From Bradyrhizobium sp. CCBAU 051011 (GTDB taxonomy: Bacteria; Pseudomonadota; Alphaproteobacteria; Rhizobiales; Xanthobacteraceae), in NCBI RefSeq assembly GCF_009930815.1, contig NZ_CP022222.1, positions 2,708,501 to 2,772,500 of the forward strand: a stretch of 64,000 nucleotides of DNA. The letters are read 5' to 3'. The notes beneath the pieces were generated by a model that was not told the origin of the DNA, ran no database searches, and saw only the letters and a list, made by a program, of their open reading frames with translations. Positions 36,021-44,849 of the stretch are shown here, one piece after another; the first letter of the stretch is position 1, and each line of letters opens with the position of its first letter. A program made the position numbers and the translations under genes.

Positions 36021-36722
36021 CTAAGCGGCGGCGATGAGCGCAGCGGCAAGTTCCTCAGGTTGATCAATCATCACGTCGTGCCCGCAGGAGAAGCTGACGA
36101 ACTGCCAGCCTCGATCGTCCTTGAAGCGCGCGCCGAATTGGTGGAAGGGCGATGACTGCCGGCCGGTGGCAAGCATATACACGCGCTTCGGTACCTGTCG
36201 GCCACTGACTTCGAGCTTCTGCTCGAATGTCGCCAGCGGCTGCTTGACGCACATCGCATCGACCCATGCGGCGTCCTGGTCATTGACGGCGAAAGCAGCC
36301 GCTGGAACGGGCGTGATCTTGTAACCTTCGCCGTTCTGCTTGGCGTCGTCACGCATCTGTCCCGATTGCTCGGCCGGCAGATAGTCGAACAAAGACTTGC
36401 CGTTCTCGGGCACGAAGGCGTCGAGATAGACCAGGGAACGGATCTTTGCCGCGATCTGCTCGGCGACGCCGGTGATGACCATGCCGCCATAGGAATGGCC
36501 GCACAGCACCACGTCCGACAATTCCTCGCAGCGCATGACACCGACGATGTCCTTAACGTGCGTGTCGAGATCGATCTCGCGATTCATCAGGTGAGCGCGC
36601 TCGCCGAGGCCGGTCAAAGTAGGCGTATAGACCTCGTGCCCGGCCTGGCGCAACAGTCGCGCCACCCGCTTGTAGCACCAGCCGCCGTGCCAGGCGCCGT
36701 GGACGAGAACGAAAGTGGTCAT
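36021..36722 (-). CDS. Alpha/beta hydrolase (small esterase, EstC/salicylate-esterase-like)
   Basis: 233-aa cytoplasmic esterase. The oxyanion-side motif is LVHGAWHGGWCY, the nucleophile elbow GHSYGG (Ser near residue 81), and the catalytic His in SFSCGHDVMIDQPEEL near 214; the acid residue is probably in the stretch after ATGRQSS. The length is typical of the plant methylesterase/HNL-like group, which hydrolyses small esters. It stands alone. Confidence 0.88.
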   Translation of the reverse strand: MTTFVLVHGAWHGGWCYKRVARLLRQAGHEVYTPTLTGLGERAHLMNREIDLDTHVKDIVGVMRCEELSDVVLCGHSYGGMVITGVAEQIAAKIRSLVYLDAFVPENGKSLFDYLPAEQSGQMRDDAKQNGEGYKITPVPAAAFAVNDQDAAWVDAMCVKQPLATFEQKLEVSGRQVPKRVYMLATGRQSSPFHQFGARFKDDRGWQFVSFSCGHDVMIDQPEELAAALIAAA

Positions 36723-37023
36723 GTTCGTCCTCCCGCTATCGGTCGGGTCGGCGCAACCTTACCATTTTTGCACTGTCTTGTCGTCCCGTTCCTGAAGCGG
36801 CGGCCTCCATGCCGCATCGAAGAAAGCGAGGCCCTCGGGTCGTCGAGAGAAGCCGTCGAGAGAAAAGTCTCATGAGTAGATATTGTTCGCTATGCCCCAG
36901 AACTTAGCGCGTTCAAACGCCTCTGAGTTGGGTCATTCGCGTCTTAGATGGGCCCAACAGCGGACTCGTGCACCGCAGCAAATAGCACAATTATTCGCTT
37001 ACTCCGTTGGGCGTCGACCCGCG
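36723..37023. other. Intergenic, no gene recognised
   Basis: 301 bp upstream of the esterase and downstream of the flavin oxidase. No frame with coding character and no strong hairpin were seen. The esterase promoter is expected here. Confidence 0.5.
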
Positions 37024-38622
37024 CTACGGATCGATGAGCACTCCCGGGTTGAGCATGCCTTGTGGATCGAGTTCTCTTTTTGCTGCCCGAAGCGCGGCCG
37101 CGAAAAGACCTGGGCGCTGGCGATCGTACCAAGGCCGATGATCGCGGCCGACAGCGTGATGATGCGTGATCGTACCACCCGCCTCAATCAGCGCGTCGCT
37201 GGCCGCACTCTTGATCGCCTGCCACTGCTTCAGAAGCGCACCGTGGCGGCCGAGAGCGTGGAAAGAAAAATAGGGCGCGGGCCCGTCCGGATAGACATGG
37301 GTGAAGCGGCAGGTGACCTCGCCTTTCAGGCCAGTCGCTTCGAGGATCGCACGCTCCGTCGCCGCCTTCACTTTGTCGTGGAAACTTTCGCACCGATCCC
37401 AGGTGATAGCAGTCTCAAACGTGTCGTTGATGAGACCGGCCGGTGTCAAAAACTCGCGCGCATACGGCATGCGAATAAATGCGTTCCGCCAAATTCCTGC
37501 TGCGCCTTCGAGATGTGCGTCGCCGGCTTTTGCGGCCTCCGGCGTCCCGCCATGGTCGGCGCAACATTCGAGCGCACGTGCCATCCAGGCATCCGGCGAA
37601 TGGTCGCCGGATTCAAAGCCGAGCACCATGATCGCAACACTGCCGTCGGCCGCACCGGTGTTGAACGCCTCTTGCGCGTCAAGGATGCGGCAGTTCGATG
37701 GATAGAGGCCGGCCTGTGCGATGGCACGCAATGCGCGTGCCGCACCGAAGAATGAATGGAAACGAACCGATGCGCCGGCACGGAATTTCGGACGTGGCTG
37801 CAATCGCATCCAGGCGCGCGAGATCACGCCGAGCGTGCCTTCCGAGCCTATGAACATGCGGTCGGGGCTCGGTCCAGCACCCGATCCCGGCAATCGACGC
37901 GTTTCCAGTATGCCGCGCGGCGTCACGACGCGCAGGCTTTCGACGAAATCGTCTATGTGCGTGTAGAGACTGGCGAAATGGCCGCCCGAACGTGTCGCGA
38001 TCCAGCCGCCAAGGGTTGAATATTCGAAACTCTGCGGAAAATGCCGCAACGTGACGCCGTGCGGCTTAAGCTGGTTCTCCAACGATGGACCATACGCACC
38101 GCCTTCGATCAGTGCGGCGCGCGATATCTGATCTACCTCGACAACCCTACCGAGATTGCGTAGGTCAAGTGTGACGGCCGCCTTATAGCGAAGCCCATCG
38201 ACTCGCGGCTCGACGCCGCCGCAGACGCTCGACCCGCCCCCGAACGGCGTCAGCGACGCGCTGACGCCACCGGCCCAGTCCATCACAGCGGAAATCTCTG
38301 CTTCGTTGCGCGGATATGCGACCACGTCGGGCGCGCTATCGTAGTCGCCAAGCATGGCTCGCACGTAGTCTGGATAGGATTTGCCGTAGGTGTGCGCTAC
38401 CCGGTCGTAGCGTTCGCTCGTGCAGAAAGCGGTAAGTGAGGCCGGCGGCGCTACGCGCGGCGCCCGCAGTGCCAGGTCCTCAAGACGCGGCACGGCTTTT
38501 GTCTCGAACGTATCGCGCGCGAACTTCGCATGGTAGCGGCCAAGCACAAAAGCCTGCTCCTCGGAAGTCATGCCTTCGTCTTCGCGGCCCCAGCCGTAAT
38601 GTTTTAGCCTTGCACCGCTCAT
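37024..38622 (-). CDS. AGPS-like FAD-binding oxidase
   Basis: 532-aa flavoprotein of the VAO/PCMH superfamily closest in pattern to alkyldihydroxyacetone-phosphate synthase. The FAD domain has PFGGGSSVCGG (near residue 130), TLGGWIATRSGG (near 208) and FIGSEGTLGVISRA (near 262). The C-terminal HHHAVGRDH (near 490) matches the histidine motif of AGPS. GGGAGG precedes the ATG. It is followed upstream on the same strand by a saccharopine-dehydrogenase-like gene (80 bp). True ether-lipid synthesis is rare in bacteria, so another oxidase substrate is possible. Confidence 0.85.
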   Translation of the reverse strand: MSGARLKHYGWGREDEGMTSEEQAFVLGRYHAKFARDTFETKAVPRLEDLALRAPRVAPPASLTAFCTSERYDRVAHTYGKSYPDYVRAMLGDYDSAPDVVAYPRNEAEISAVMDWAGGVSASLTPFGGGSSVCGGVEPRVDGLRYKAAVTLDLRNLGRVVEVDQISRAALIEGGAYGPSLENQLKPHGVTLRHFPQSFEYSTLGGWIATRSGGHFASLYTHIDDFVESLRVVTPRGILETRRLPGSGAGPSPDRMFIGSEGTLGVISRAWMRLQPRPKFRAGASVRFHSFFGAARALRAIAQAGLYPSNCRILDAQEAFNTGAADGSVAIMVLGFESGDHSPDAWMARALECCADHGGTPEAAKAGDAHLEGAAGIWRNAFIRMPYAREFLTPAGLINDTFETAITWDRCESFHDKVKAATERAILEATGLKGEVTCRFTHVYPDGPAPYFSFHALGRHGALLKQWQAIKSAASDALIEAGGTITHHHAVGRDHRPWYDRQRPGLFAAALRAAKRELDPQGMLNPGVLIDP

Positions 38623-38702
38623 GGCATCCTCCCTGCTTTTTTGTCTGTGATTTCCGAGATAGCCACGTAATCCAGCACGCCGCTGCAGTTCCGAGCGCTA
38701 CC

Positions 38703-39875
38703 TCAATGCGCAGTGAAGGTGAGGCCGGCGCGTTCCGTCAGACGTTTGCGCAACGCCGGACCCATCAGCGCGCCCGGCGTCCAGGCGCCGCCCTCGCCCT
38801 GTACGTCGCGCACGAGGCAGAGAGCGCTTTCCGTGATCATTTTGCTGGTCGAGCCGTAGCCCGGATCGCGGTCGCCCGTGACCACCGCCTCGACCCGTCC
38901 GCCATCCGGCAGTTCGCCCAAAAAGAGGATCTCGTAGAAGCCCTTTTCGCGCTCCTCCCGCGTCGGGCCTCCGCCGGGTTTGAGACCGCCGGTCCTGAAC
39001 AAGGAAACCATCGTGGTGAGCGTCTCGGTTGCCACGCCAGCGATTTCCCCAAATCCCGGCGCGACCATCATCTCGTCGTAAACGAAATCCCTTCCGTAGA
39101 GATGATCCAACAGAAAGTTCGTGCGGTGAACGTTCTTCGTGTTGATCGGCGCCATTGGGAACGGAACGAGCCACATGTTCATGCTCGGGTCGTATTCGGG
39201 GATAAGGCCCGACGGCTGAGACGGCCCGGTGAACCCCGGCGTCAACGCGAAAGGATCGGTCAGCAGCCGGATCAGGGCTGGGTCGCGTGCAGCGGCGGCC
39301 AACGTCGCCTGGGCGCTCGCCGCGGTGCCGCCGGACATACCGCCTTTTATCTTGCGCAGGCGAGCCTTGACCCGCCGCGCCGGGCGTCCGAATTTCTCGC
39401 GCGCCTTCTCCTGCAACGTGAGCACGCCAAGATCGAACGGGAGAGAATCGAAGCCGCAAGAAAACACGATGCGCGCGCCGGTCCGTTTCGCTTCGTCGTG
39501 ATGGGCGTCGATCATGCGCCGCATCCAGGCCGGCTCGCCGCACAGATCGACATAGCCGGTGCCCGTGGCCGCGCAGGCCGCCACGAGCTCGGGACCGTGG
39601 AGCTGATAAGGCCCGACCGTGGTGATGATCACGGCCGCACGCTCGCACATCGAACGCAGGCTGGCCGGCTCGGCGGCGTCTGCCTTCACCAAAGGCAAAT
39701 CGTCCGGTGCGCCGATGTCGGCACGCACCTTCTGAAGCTTGTCGGTCGAGCGTCCGGCGATCGCCCAGGACGGAGCATCATCGCCGCGATAGCACGTCGC
39801 CAGGTATTCGGCGATGAGACGGCCGGTGTAACCCGTCGCACCATAGACGATGAGGTCGAAGTCCCGCTTCACCAC
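38703..39875 (-). CDS. Saccharopine-dehydrogenase-like / trans-acting enoyl-reductase-like protein
   Basis: 390 aa. The N-terminal Rossmann motif is YGATGYTGRLIAEYLA (near residues 11-26), followed by AIAGRSTDKLQ, TTVGPYQLHGPELV and GYVDLCGEPAWM, typical of the family that includes mycobacterial trans-acting enoyl reductase. FSCGFDSLPFDLG near 140 and SGGTAASAQATL near 182 also fit. The start is GTG with GAGGAGG upstream. It probably forms one transcript with the AGPS-like oxidase, so both may act on a lipid. Confidence 0.85.
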   Translation of the reverse strand: MVKRDFDLIVYGATGYTGRLIAEYLATCYRGDDAPSWAIAGRSTDKLQKVRADIGAPDDLPLVKADAAEPASLRSMCERAAVIITTVGPYQLHGPELVAACAATGTGYVDLCGEPAWMRRMIDAHHDEAKRTGARIVFSCGFDSLPFDLGVLTLQEKAREKFGRPARRVKARLRKIKGGMSGGTAASAQATLAAAARDPALIRLLTDPFALTPGFTGPSQPSGLIPEYDPSMNMWLVPFPMAPINTKNVHRTNFLLDHLYGRDFVYDEMMVAPGFGEIAGVATETLTTMVSLFRTGGLKPGGGPTREEREKGFYEILFLGELPDGGRVEAVVTGDRDPGYGSTSKMITESALCLVRDVQGEGGAWTPGALMGPALRKRLTERAGLTFTAH

Positions 39876-40294
39876 GTTGGTCCTCCTCCATCGCGTTTCA
39901 CGGACGATACCACAGTTCCCGTCTTCAGGGCGCGATGTCCGGTTGGGGTCACAAATGGCGGTGGGGGACCGCGCGAGGCAAGTTCAGTCTACCCCTAACT
40001 GCGAACGCCCCGGGGCCGCTTCGAGTTCCTTCGGGTGGGGGGACACATCCGGAAATCCAAGCATCCCAATTTCAGTCGCAGGTCAATTCCGCTAAACTTT
40101 TGCGGCGAACGGGGTGTGAACGTTACCATACAAGCCCGCGGTTCTAACCCAGTGGCTCGAGCCGACACTCGTCTGCGGGCGAAAATTGTGGCGTCAAACT
40201 ACGCGGCTCGCAGCGTGGAGGCGACCGGGACAACTTCTTCCGCATTATCCAGAATAACGCTCCGGCGAGGGAGTGGAGCATCATGGAGGTGCAG
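39876..40294. other. Intergenic, no gene recognised
   Basis: About 420 bp between divergent genes. Open frames here are short and lack ribosome sites. No operator was found beyond GC-rich patches around 40008-40045. Confidence 0.5.
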
Positions 40295-40963
40295 ATGGCT
40301 GATCAATGGCTCTTCAAGAGCGAGACTTATGATAACTGCAATTGCGCCATGAACTGCGGTTGCCAGTTCAATTTGCCGAGTACCCACGGCTACTGTCAGT
40401 CGGCCTTCGTCGGCACCATCGTTGAAGGCCACTTCAACGATACGCCACTCTCAGGCTTGAACTGGGCGGCGCTGTACAAGTGGCCCGGCGAAATCAAGGA
40501 CGGAAGCGGCCGGCGCCAGATGGTTATCGACGAGCGTGCCGATGAAGCTCAACGGATCGCGCTTGAAACGATCCTCTCAGGCGAGGCCTGCAAATCATTG
40601 AGCAATTTCTTCGCCGTATTCGCGTCCACATGCTCGGAAGTTTGCGAGACGCTGTTCCTGCCGATTGATCTCGATGCGGACCTGGAACTCAGAACCGCAA
40701 GAGTAGAGATACCCGGCGTCATGCAGAGCAACGGCAGGCCGATGATCGATGAGTTTACCGGTCAACCATTCCACGTTGCGCTGGCGCGTCCCAGTGGCAG
40801 TTTCGAGTTTACCTACGCAGAAATCGGGCTAGGTACCACCTCGATCACAGGTGACATGGAAATGGCGTACGAAGATTCATGGGCGCACTTCTGTATTCAC
40901 CACTTCAATCAGGACGGTTTGGTCAGGCAAAGATCAAGGCTCACGGCATGGCTTGGCGCATGA
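40295..40963 (+). CDS. DUF1326 domain protein
   Basis: 222 aa. The family's Cys cluster is present near the N-terminus (NCNCAMNCGCQF, about residues 14-25), which could bind metal. GTIVEGHFNDTPLSGLNW and GDMEMAYEDSWAHFCIHHFN are typical later segments. The ATG at 40295 is chosen over 40283 because GGAGG lies 5 nt before it. Function is unknown. Some relatives occur next to DUF2182 membrane proteins, which is not the case here. Confidence 0.83.
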   Translation: MADQWLFKSETYDNCNCAMNCGCQFNLPSTHGYCQSAFVGTIVEGHFNDTPLSGLNWAALYKWPGEIKDGSGRRQMVIDERADEAQRIALETILSGEACKSLSNFFAVFASTCSEVCETLFLPIDLDADLELRTARVEIPGVMQSNGRPMIDEFTGQPFHVALARPSGSFEFTYAEIGLGTTSITGDMEMAYEDSWAHFCIHHFNQDGLVRQRSRLTAWLGA

Positions 40964-41001
40964 TCCCGCATTCCCCGTAAATGACGCCAGTCGCCTATGG
41001 C

Positions 41002-42465
41002 TCAGAATGATCCCGCCACCGAGCCGAGCGCGATGACGGCGGCGAGGGCGACGAGTGGGCCGACGATGCCGGCCATGACGATATCGCGATAGCTGTCCCG
41101 GTGCGTCGATCCGCAGACGGCGAGCAGCGTGACGACCGCGCCGTTATGAGGCAGGCTGTCGAGCGTACCGGCACTGATCACCGCCACGCGATGCAGCAGC
41201 GCGGGATCGAGGCCGATCTCCGCCGCACGCGTCATGTACGTTCCCCCGAGTGCGTCGAGTGCAATGGTCAGCCCGCCTGATGCCGAGCCTGTGAGCGCGG
41301 CGAGCACGTTGGTCGCCACCGCGAGCGAGACCAGCGGTCCGCCGCCGATGCCGAGCACGGTGTCGCGCACGACATCGAAGGCGGGCATCGCGGCCACTAC
41401 GGCGCCGAAGCCGACCAGGCTCGCAACGCTCACAGCCGGCAGTACGGCGGCGTTGACGCCGGCGTCCATGGTGGCACGCAGGGCCGGCAATCGCCGATGG
41501 CTGACGGCGAGGACCGCCACGATCGCGCAGGCGAGGGCTGTGATGACAGCCCATACGCCGCCGACGGCTGCGAGCGACGTTCCGCCCCAGCGCGCCTCGG
41601 CGAGGAAGCGGGTGTCGAGAGCCGGCAGGATGAACAACGACATCGCGAGATTGACGATAATCACCACAATGAGCGGCAGCCCCGCGAGCACAACCGACGG
41701 CGGCGCGTCGGTCACCACACCGTGCACGATCTCCGCCGGATCGAACTCGCGCGCGGTGGTGGCGCGTTCGCGCAGCTTCTCGTCGGAGGCAAGGCTTGCG
41801 GAAGGCATCGGCACGCCGTCGCCAAAGCCTTCGCCGTGCTTTCTTGCGTTGGCCTCTTCGCGGTTGAGCCACCACAGGCCGAAGCCGAGCATGATCAACG
41901 ATGCCAGAATGCCAAGGCCGGGCGCGGTGAACGGCGTGGTGCCGAAGAACGGCATGGGGATCGCGTTCTGGATCGATGGCGTGCCGGGTAGCGCCGACAT
42001 GGTGAAGGTCGAGGTGCCGAGGACGATCGCCGCCGGCATCAGTCGCCGCGGGATGCCGGCGTTGCGAAACAACTCATGCGCCATCGGTGCGAGCACGAAG
42101 AAGGCAACAAACAGGCTGACGCCGCCATATGTGACGAGCGCTCCGGCCAGCACCACCGCGAGCACAGCCCGCCGCGTGCCCAGCCGCTCGGTCATGAAGG
42201 CCGCGATCGCGGCGACCGATCCGCTGTCCTCCATCAACTTGCCGAACAGGGCGCCGAGCAGAAACAGTGGAAAGAACTGGGCCAGAAAGCCTGCCGCGCT
42301 GACCATGAAGGTCTGGGTCCAGTGGGCTAGCAGCGGCTCGCGGGAAAACAGTGCGGCAACCATCGCGGCAAGCGGCGCGAGCAGCAGCACGCTCCAGCCC
42401 CGATAGGCGAACAGGATCAGCAGCCCGAGCCCGATCAGGATGCCGAGAAGTCCCAACAGAGTCAT
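41002..42465 (-). CDS. GntP-family permease
   Basis: 487-aa inner-membrane transporter of the gluconate/lactate-type GntP family with about twelve hydrophobic segments. Typical sequences are GVSLFVAFFVLAPMAHELFR, SIQNAIPMPFFGTTP, TGSASGGLTIALDALG and SAGTLDSLPHNGAVVTLL. An alternative GTG start at 42477 would overlap the upstream patatin stop. It is last of four same-strand genes (HdeD, LapA-like, patatin, GntP). The substrate is probably a small carboxylate or hydroxyacid. Confidence 0.9.
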   Translation of the reverse strand: MTLLGLLGILIGLGLLILFAYRGWSVLLLAPLAAMVAALFSREPLLAHWTQTFMVSAAGFLAQFFPLFLLGALFGKLMEDSGSVAAIAAFMTERLGTRRAVLAVVLAGALVTYGGVSLFVAFFVLAPMAHELFRNAGIPRRLMPAAIVLGTSTFTMSALPGTPSIQNAIPMPFFGTTPFTAPGLGILASLIMLGFGLWWLNREEANARKHGEGFGDGVPMPSASLASDEKLRERATTAREFDPAEIVHGVVTDAPPSVVLAGLPLIVVIIVNLAMSLFILPALDTRFLAEARWGGTSLAAVGGVWAVITALACAIVAVLAVSHRRLPALRATMDAGVNAAVLPAVSVASLVGFGAVVAAMPAFDVVRDTVLGIGGGPLVSLAVATNVLAALTGSASGGLTIALDALGGTYMTRAAEIGLDPALLHRVAVISAGTLDSLPHNGAVVTLLAVCGSTHRDSYRDIVMAGIVGPLVALAAVIALGSVAGSF

Positions 42466-42470
42466 CGCCC

Positions 42471-43499
42471 CTAGCACTCCGCCAGCAGTGCATCGAGATC
42501 GGCGGTGGAGCGCTGGCCGAGGTCGTCAGCGTGCGCCTTGAGGAATGCGTCGGCGCTCCTGCGGCCCTCTTCTTTAAGCATTGAGACGAACGCCCACTCC
42601 GCGTTGAGTTTTGACGACGCGCCGAACTCCGCGAGCGTATCTGTCATGATCCGGTGCGTGCGCATTCCGGCCCAGCGCGCGCCCTCGCCGTGTCCGGGGT
42701 CCGCCACCTGGCGTAAGAGCGCCATCATCCGCAATTCCTTCATCAGCGGCGAGTTGAAGGAGATTTCGTTGAGCCGGTTGAGGATTTCGTTTGCGGTGCG
42801 GGGCGGTTCCGGCCGTTCGCGCGGATTGATCTGCACCAGAATGGTGTCGTGCGCGTCGCTTTCGCGCACCAGCGGCGTCAGCGTCGGATTGCCGGCATAG
42901 CCGCCATCCCAAAAAGGTTCGCCGTCGATCTCGATCGCGTGGAACATGGTCGGCAGGCAGGCCGAGGCCAGCAGGACGTCGGCCGTGATCTCCTTGTTGC
43001 GGAAAATGCGGCCGCGGCCGGTGCGCACGCTGGTCGCGGTGACGAACAGCCTGATCGGCGCGCGGGCGAGCCGATCGAAATCGATGCTCTCGGCGAGGAT
43101 GGCGCGCAACGGGTTGAGGCCGAGCGGATTGAGATCATAGGGCGAAACCACGCGGGCCATCAGGTCCATGGCGACGTAGGCGGGCGAGGTGTCGAGCGTC
43201 CAGCGGCCCATCAGCCGGTCGAGCGGCGAGCGCTGCAGCGGGCTGAACGCCGCAGCCTGTGACACGCGCCGCCAATAGGCCGCGAGCGCCGCCCGCGCGC
43301 CTTCGGCCCCGCCTTCCGTCCACCCGTCGGCCACCAGGGCTGCATTCATCGCGCCCGCCGACGTGCCGGAGATCGCCTCGATCCGCAGCCACGGCTCCTC
43401 GATCAGCCGATCGAGCACGCCCCAGGTGAACGCGCCGTGGGAGCCGCCGCCCTGCAAAGCTAGGTCTACCAGGACAGGTTCGCGCGCTGTTTCGTCCAT
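42471..43499 (-). CDS. Patatin-like phospholipase
   Basis: 342-aa lipid acyl hydrolase. The glycine-rich oxyanion loop is LQGGGSHGAFTWG (about residues 16-28), the nucleophile elbow SGTSAGAMNAAL (Ser near 47), and the catalytic Asp in FWDGGYAGNPTLTP (near 205). The C-terminal part has helices with LNEISFNSPLMKELRMM, as in bacterial patatins of the RssA-related type. The ATG at 43499 is one of two close starts after GAGG. It is 37 bp downstream of the LapA-like gene. Confidence 0.88.
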   Translation of the reverse strand: MDETAREPVLVDLALQGGGSHGAFTWGVLDRLIEEPWLRIEAISGTSAGAMNAALVADGWTEGGAEGARAALAAYWRRVSQAAAFSPLQRSPLDRLMGRWTLDTSPAYVAMDLMARVVSPYDLNPLGLNPLRAILAESIDFDRLARAPIRLFVTATSVRTGRGRIFRNKEITADVLLASACLPTMFHAIEIDGEPFWDGGYAGNPTLTPLVRESDAHDTILVQINPRERPEPPRTANEILNRLNEISFNSPLMKELRMMALLRQVADPGHGEGARWAGMRTHRIMTDTLAEFGASSKLNAEWAFVSMLKEEGRRSADAFLKAHADDLGQRSTADLDALLAEC

Positions 43500-43536
43500 C
43501 GTCATCCTCGCTGGTCGGAGATGAAACGACACTCAA

Positions 43537-43767
43537 TCAGGACGCTCCGAAACCTCCTCTCGACTCTTCGTAGGATCGACGCAGCAGCGCGAACAGGCTG
43601 CCGCCCGTCGCCGCCCCGAGCAGGTAGGCGACGGCGGCGAGCAGCGCGAGCGGCACGCGGGCATTCAAGCCGAGGAACGACATGGTGACGATCTCGAAGT
43701 TCTGCAGCGCGAAGATGACGGTCGCGGCGACGAACAGAATGATGACGGCGAGGTAGATCCAGCGCAT
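43537..43767 (-). CDS. LapA-like (DUF1049) small membrane protein
   Basis: 76 aa with two hydrophobic segments, YLAVIILFVAATVIFALQN (about 4-22) and ALLAAVAYLLGAATGGSLFAL (about 40-62), separated by the FEIVTMSFLG motif common to LapA-domain proteins. AAAAGGAGG precedes the ATG at 43767. E. coli LapA is part of the lipopolysaccharide-assembly control unit LapAB; no lapB-like gene is adjacent here. Confidence 0.85.
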   Translation of the reverse strand: MRWIYLAVIILFVAATVIFALQNFEIVTMSFLGLNARVPLALLAAVAYLLGAATGGSLFALLRRSYEESRGGFGAS

Positions 43768-43825
43768 GGGCGCCTCCTTTTCGTCGCTTAGGAGACTGCG
43801 CCGGGCGCAGTCCGCCAACCACACC

Positions 43826-44395
43826 TCAACGAGCGCGGCGCAAGCCGAAGCCGAGCCCGATCCAGCCGGCGCCGGCCATGATGAGATCGATGGCGAGGAA
43901 CAGGCCGAGGATATAGAGGCTCGACACCGGCCAGCGCGCCAGGATCAGCAGGCCGAGCAGAAGCGTGATCACACCTGATAGCGCCACCCAGATCCAGGGC
44001 GTTTCGCGTTTCATGCTGAAGGCCAGCACGATTCGCATGATGCCCGAGACCACCAGCGATGCGCCGAGAACGAGGGTCAGGAGCACCGCGGCGAGCAGCG
44101 GATTCTGGAACGTGACGAAACCGCCTATGATATAGAGCACGCCGAGCAGGACCCAGAGCAGGAATTTGCCCCAGCTCTTGATCTGGAAGGCGCTAATCAC
44201 CTCGGCGACGCCGGCGATGATCATCATTACGCCGACAACAAAGACGCTGACGACGGTGGCCATCGCGACGCTGCCAAGCGCGATAAACCCGGCGAGCAGA
44301 TAGACGACGCCGAGCGCGACGATCCAGCCCCATTTGGCGCGCAACGGCGCTGTATCCGAGCCGGCTGTTCTCACGGTGTCTGAAGTGCTGGTCAT
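43826..44395 (-). CDS. HdeD-family membrane protein
   Basis: 189 aa with six hydrophobic segments arranged as DUF308 repeats (GWIVALGVVYLLAGFIALG, VVSVFVVGVMMIIAGVAEV, LLWVLLGVLYIIGGFV, AVLLTLVLGASLVVSGIM, ALSGVITLLLGLLILA, LYILGLFLAIDLIMAGAGW). HdeD in E. coli contributes to acid resistance at high cell density. GGAGGACC precedes the ATG. It is the first gene of the group leading to the LapA-like protein, patatin and GntP permease. Confidence 0.9.
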   Translation of the reverse strand: MTSTSDTVRTAGSDTAPLRAKWGWIVALGVVYLLAGFIALGSVAMATVVSVFVVGVMMIIAGVAEVISAFQIKSWGKFLLWVLLGVLYIIGGFVTFQNPLLAAVLLTLVLGASLVVSGIMRIVLAFSMKRETPWIWVALSGVITLLLGLLILARWPVSSLYILGLFLAIDLIMAGAGWIGLGFGLRRAR

Positions 44396-44608
44396 GACGG
44401 TCCTCCGAAAACGAAAACCTATCCGACGTCAGTTTGTCGGTCCCTCGACGCGATAGGGCGCGGGGTGCTCGACACCTGGATACTAGCGCAACTGCGCGTT
44501 GCGATCACCCGATTTTGGTATTTTCGGTCGCTATTTCATTCGCGAGACCTTGCCGCGGCGATGCCGATCGCCTCGTCGGGTAGGCGATTGTTGAGCCGTA
44601 ACAGTAGA

Positions 44609-44770
44609 CTAGATCAGCTTCATCCCCTTCAAACTCGCATGCCCGTTCTTGCCGACGATGATGTGGTCGTGCACGGAAATGCCGAGCGGGGTGGCGATCT
44701 CGACGATCGCCTTGGTCATCTGGATGTCGGCCTACGAGGGCGTCGGATCGCCGCTTGGATGATTGTGCAG
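44609..44770 (-). pseudogene. radC: radC 3'-end fragment, copy A (nonsense codon)
   Basis: On the minus strand it encodes [32 protein letters not shown] ... SLKGMKLI and the natural TAG at 44609. This is the C-terminal part of RadC, starting at the JAMM-type HNHPSG metal motif. A TAG replaces Gln at 44732-44734. The homology ends at the same point as in copy C (48546-48731): each has 159 bp from HN to stop. The rest of radC is absent. Confidence 0.82.
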
Positions 44771-44783
44771 GAAAACGCCGTTC

Positions 44784-44811
44784 GCAAAACCGCGTGCTTC
44801 CGCGGTTTTGC
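44784..44811 (-). terminator. Hairpin downstream of the TTT gene
   Basis: Perfect 11-bp inverted repeat, GCAAAACCGCG and its complement, with a TGCTTC loop. It lies 39 bp after the stop of the minus-strand binding-protein gene at 44850 and just before radC copy A. It has no separate T-run, but the stem itself carries TTTT. Confidence 0.5.
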
Positions 44812-44849
44812 ATTCGAGCATGAGTTGGCTCTCGCCACCTGTTCGACAG

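Noticed and set aside
38436..39998. Plus-strand frame of 520 codons across the saccharopine-dehydrogenase-like gene
   Set aside because: It crosses the boundary of two genuine minus-strand genes and has no coding character of its own.
44505..44813. Minus-strand frame of 102 codons across radC copy A
   Set aside because: It reads radC DNA in a wrong frame; the RadC peptide is in another frame with a nonsense codon.
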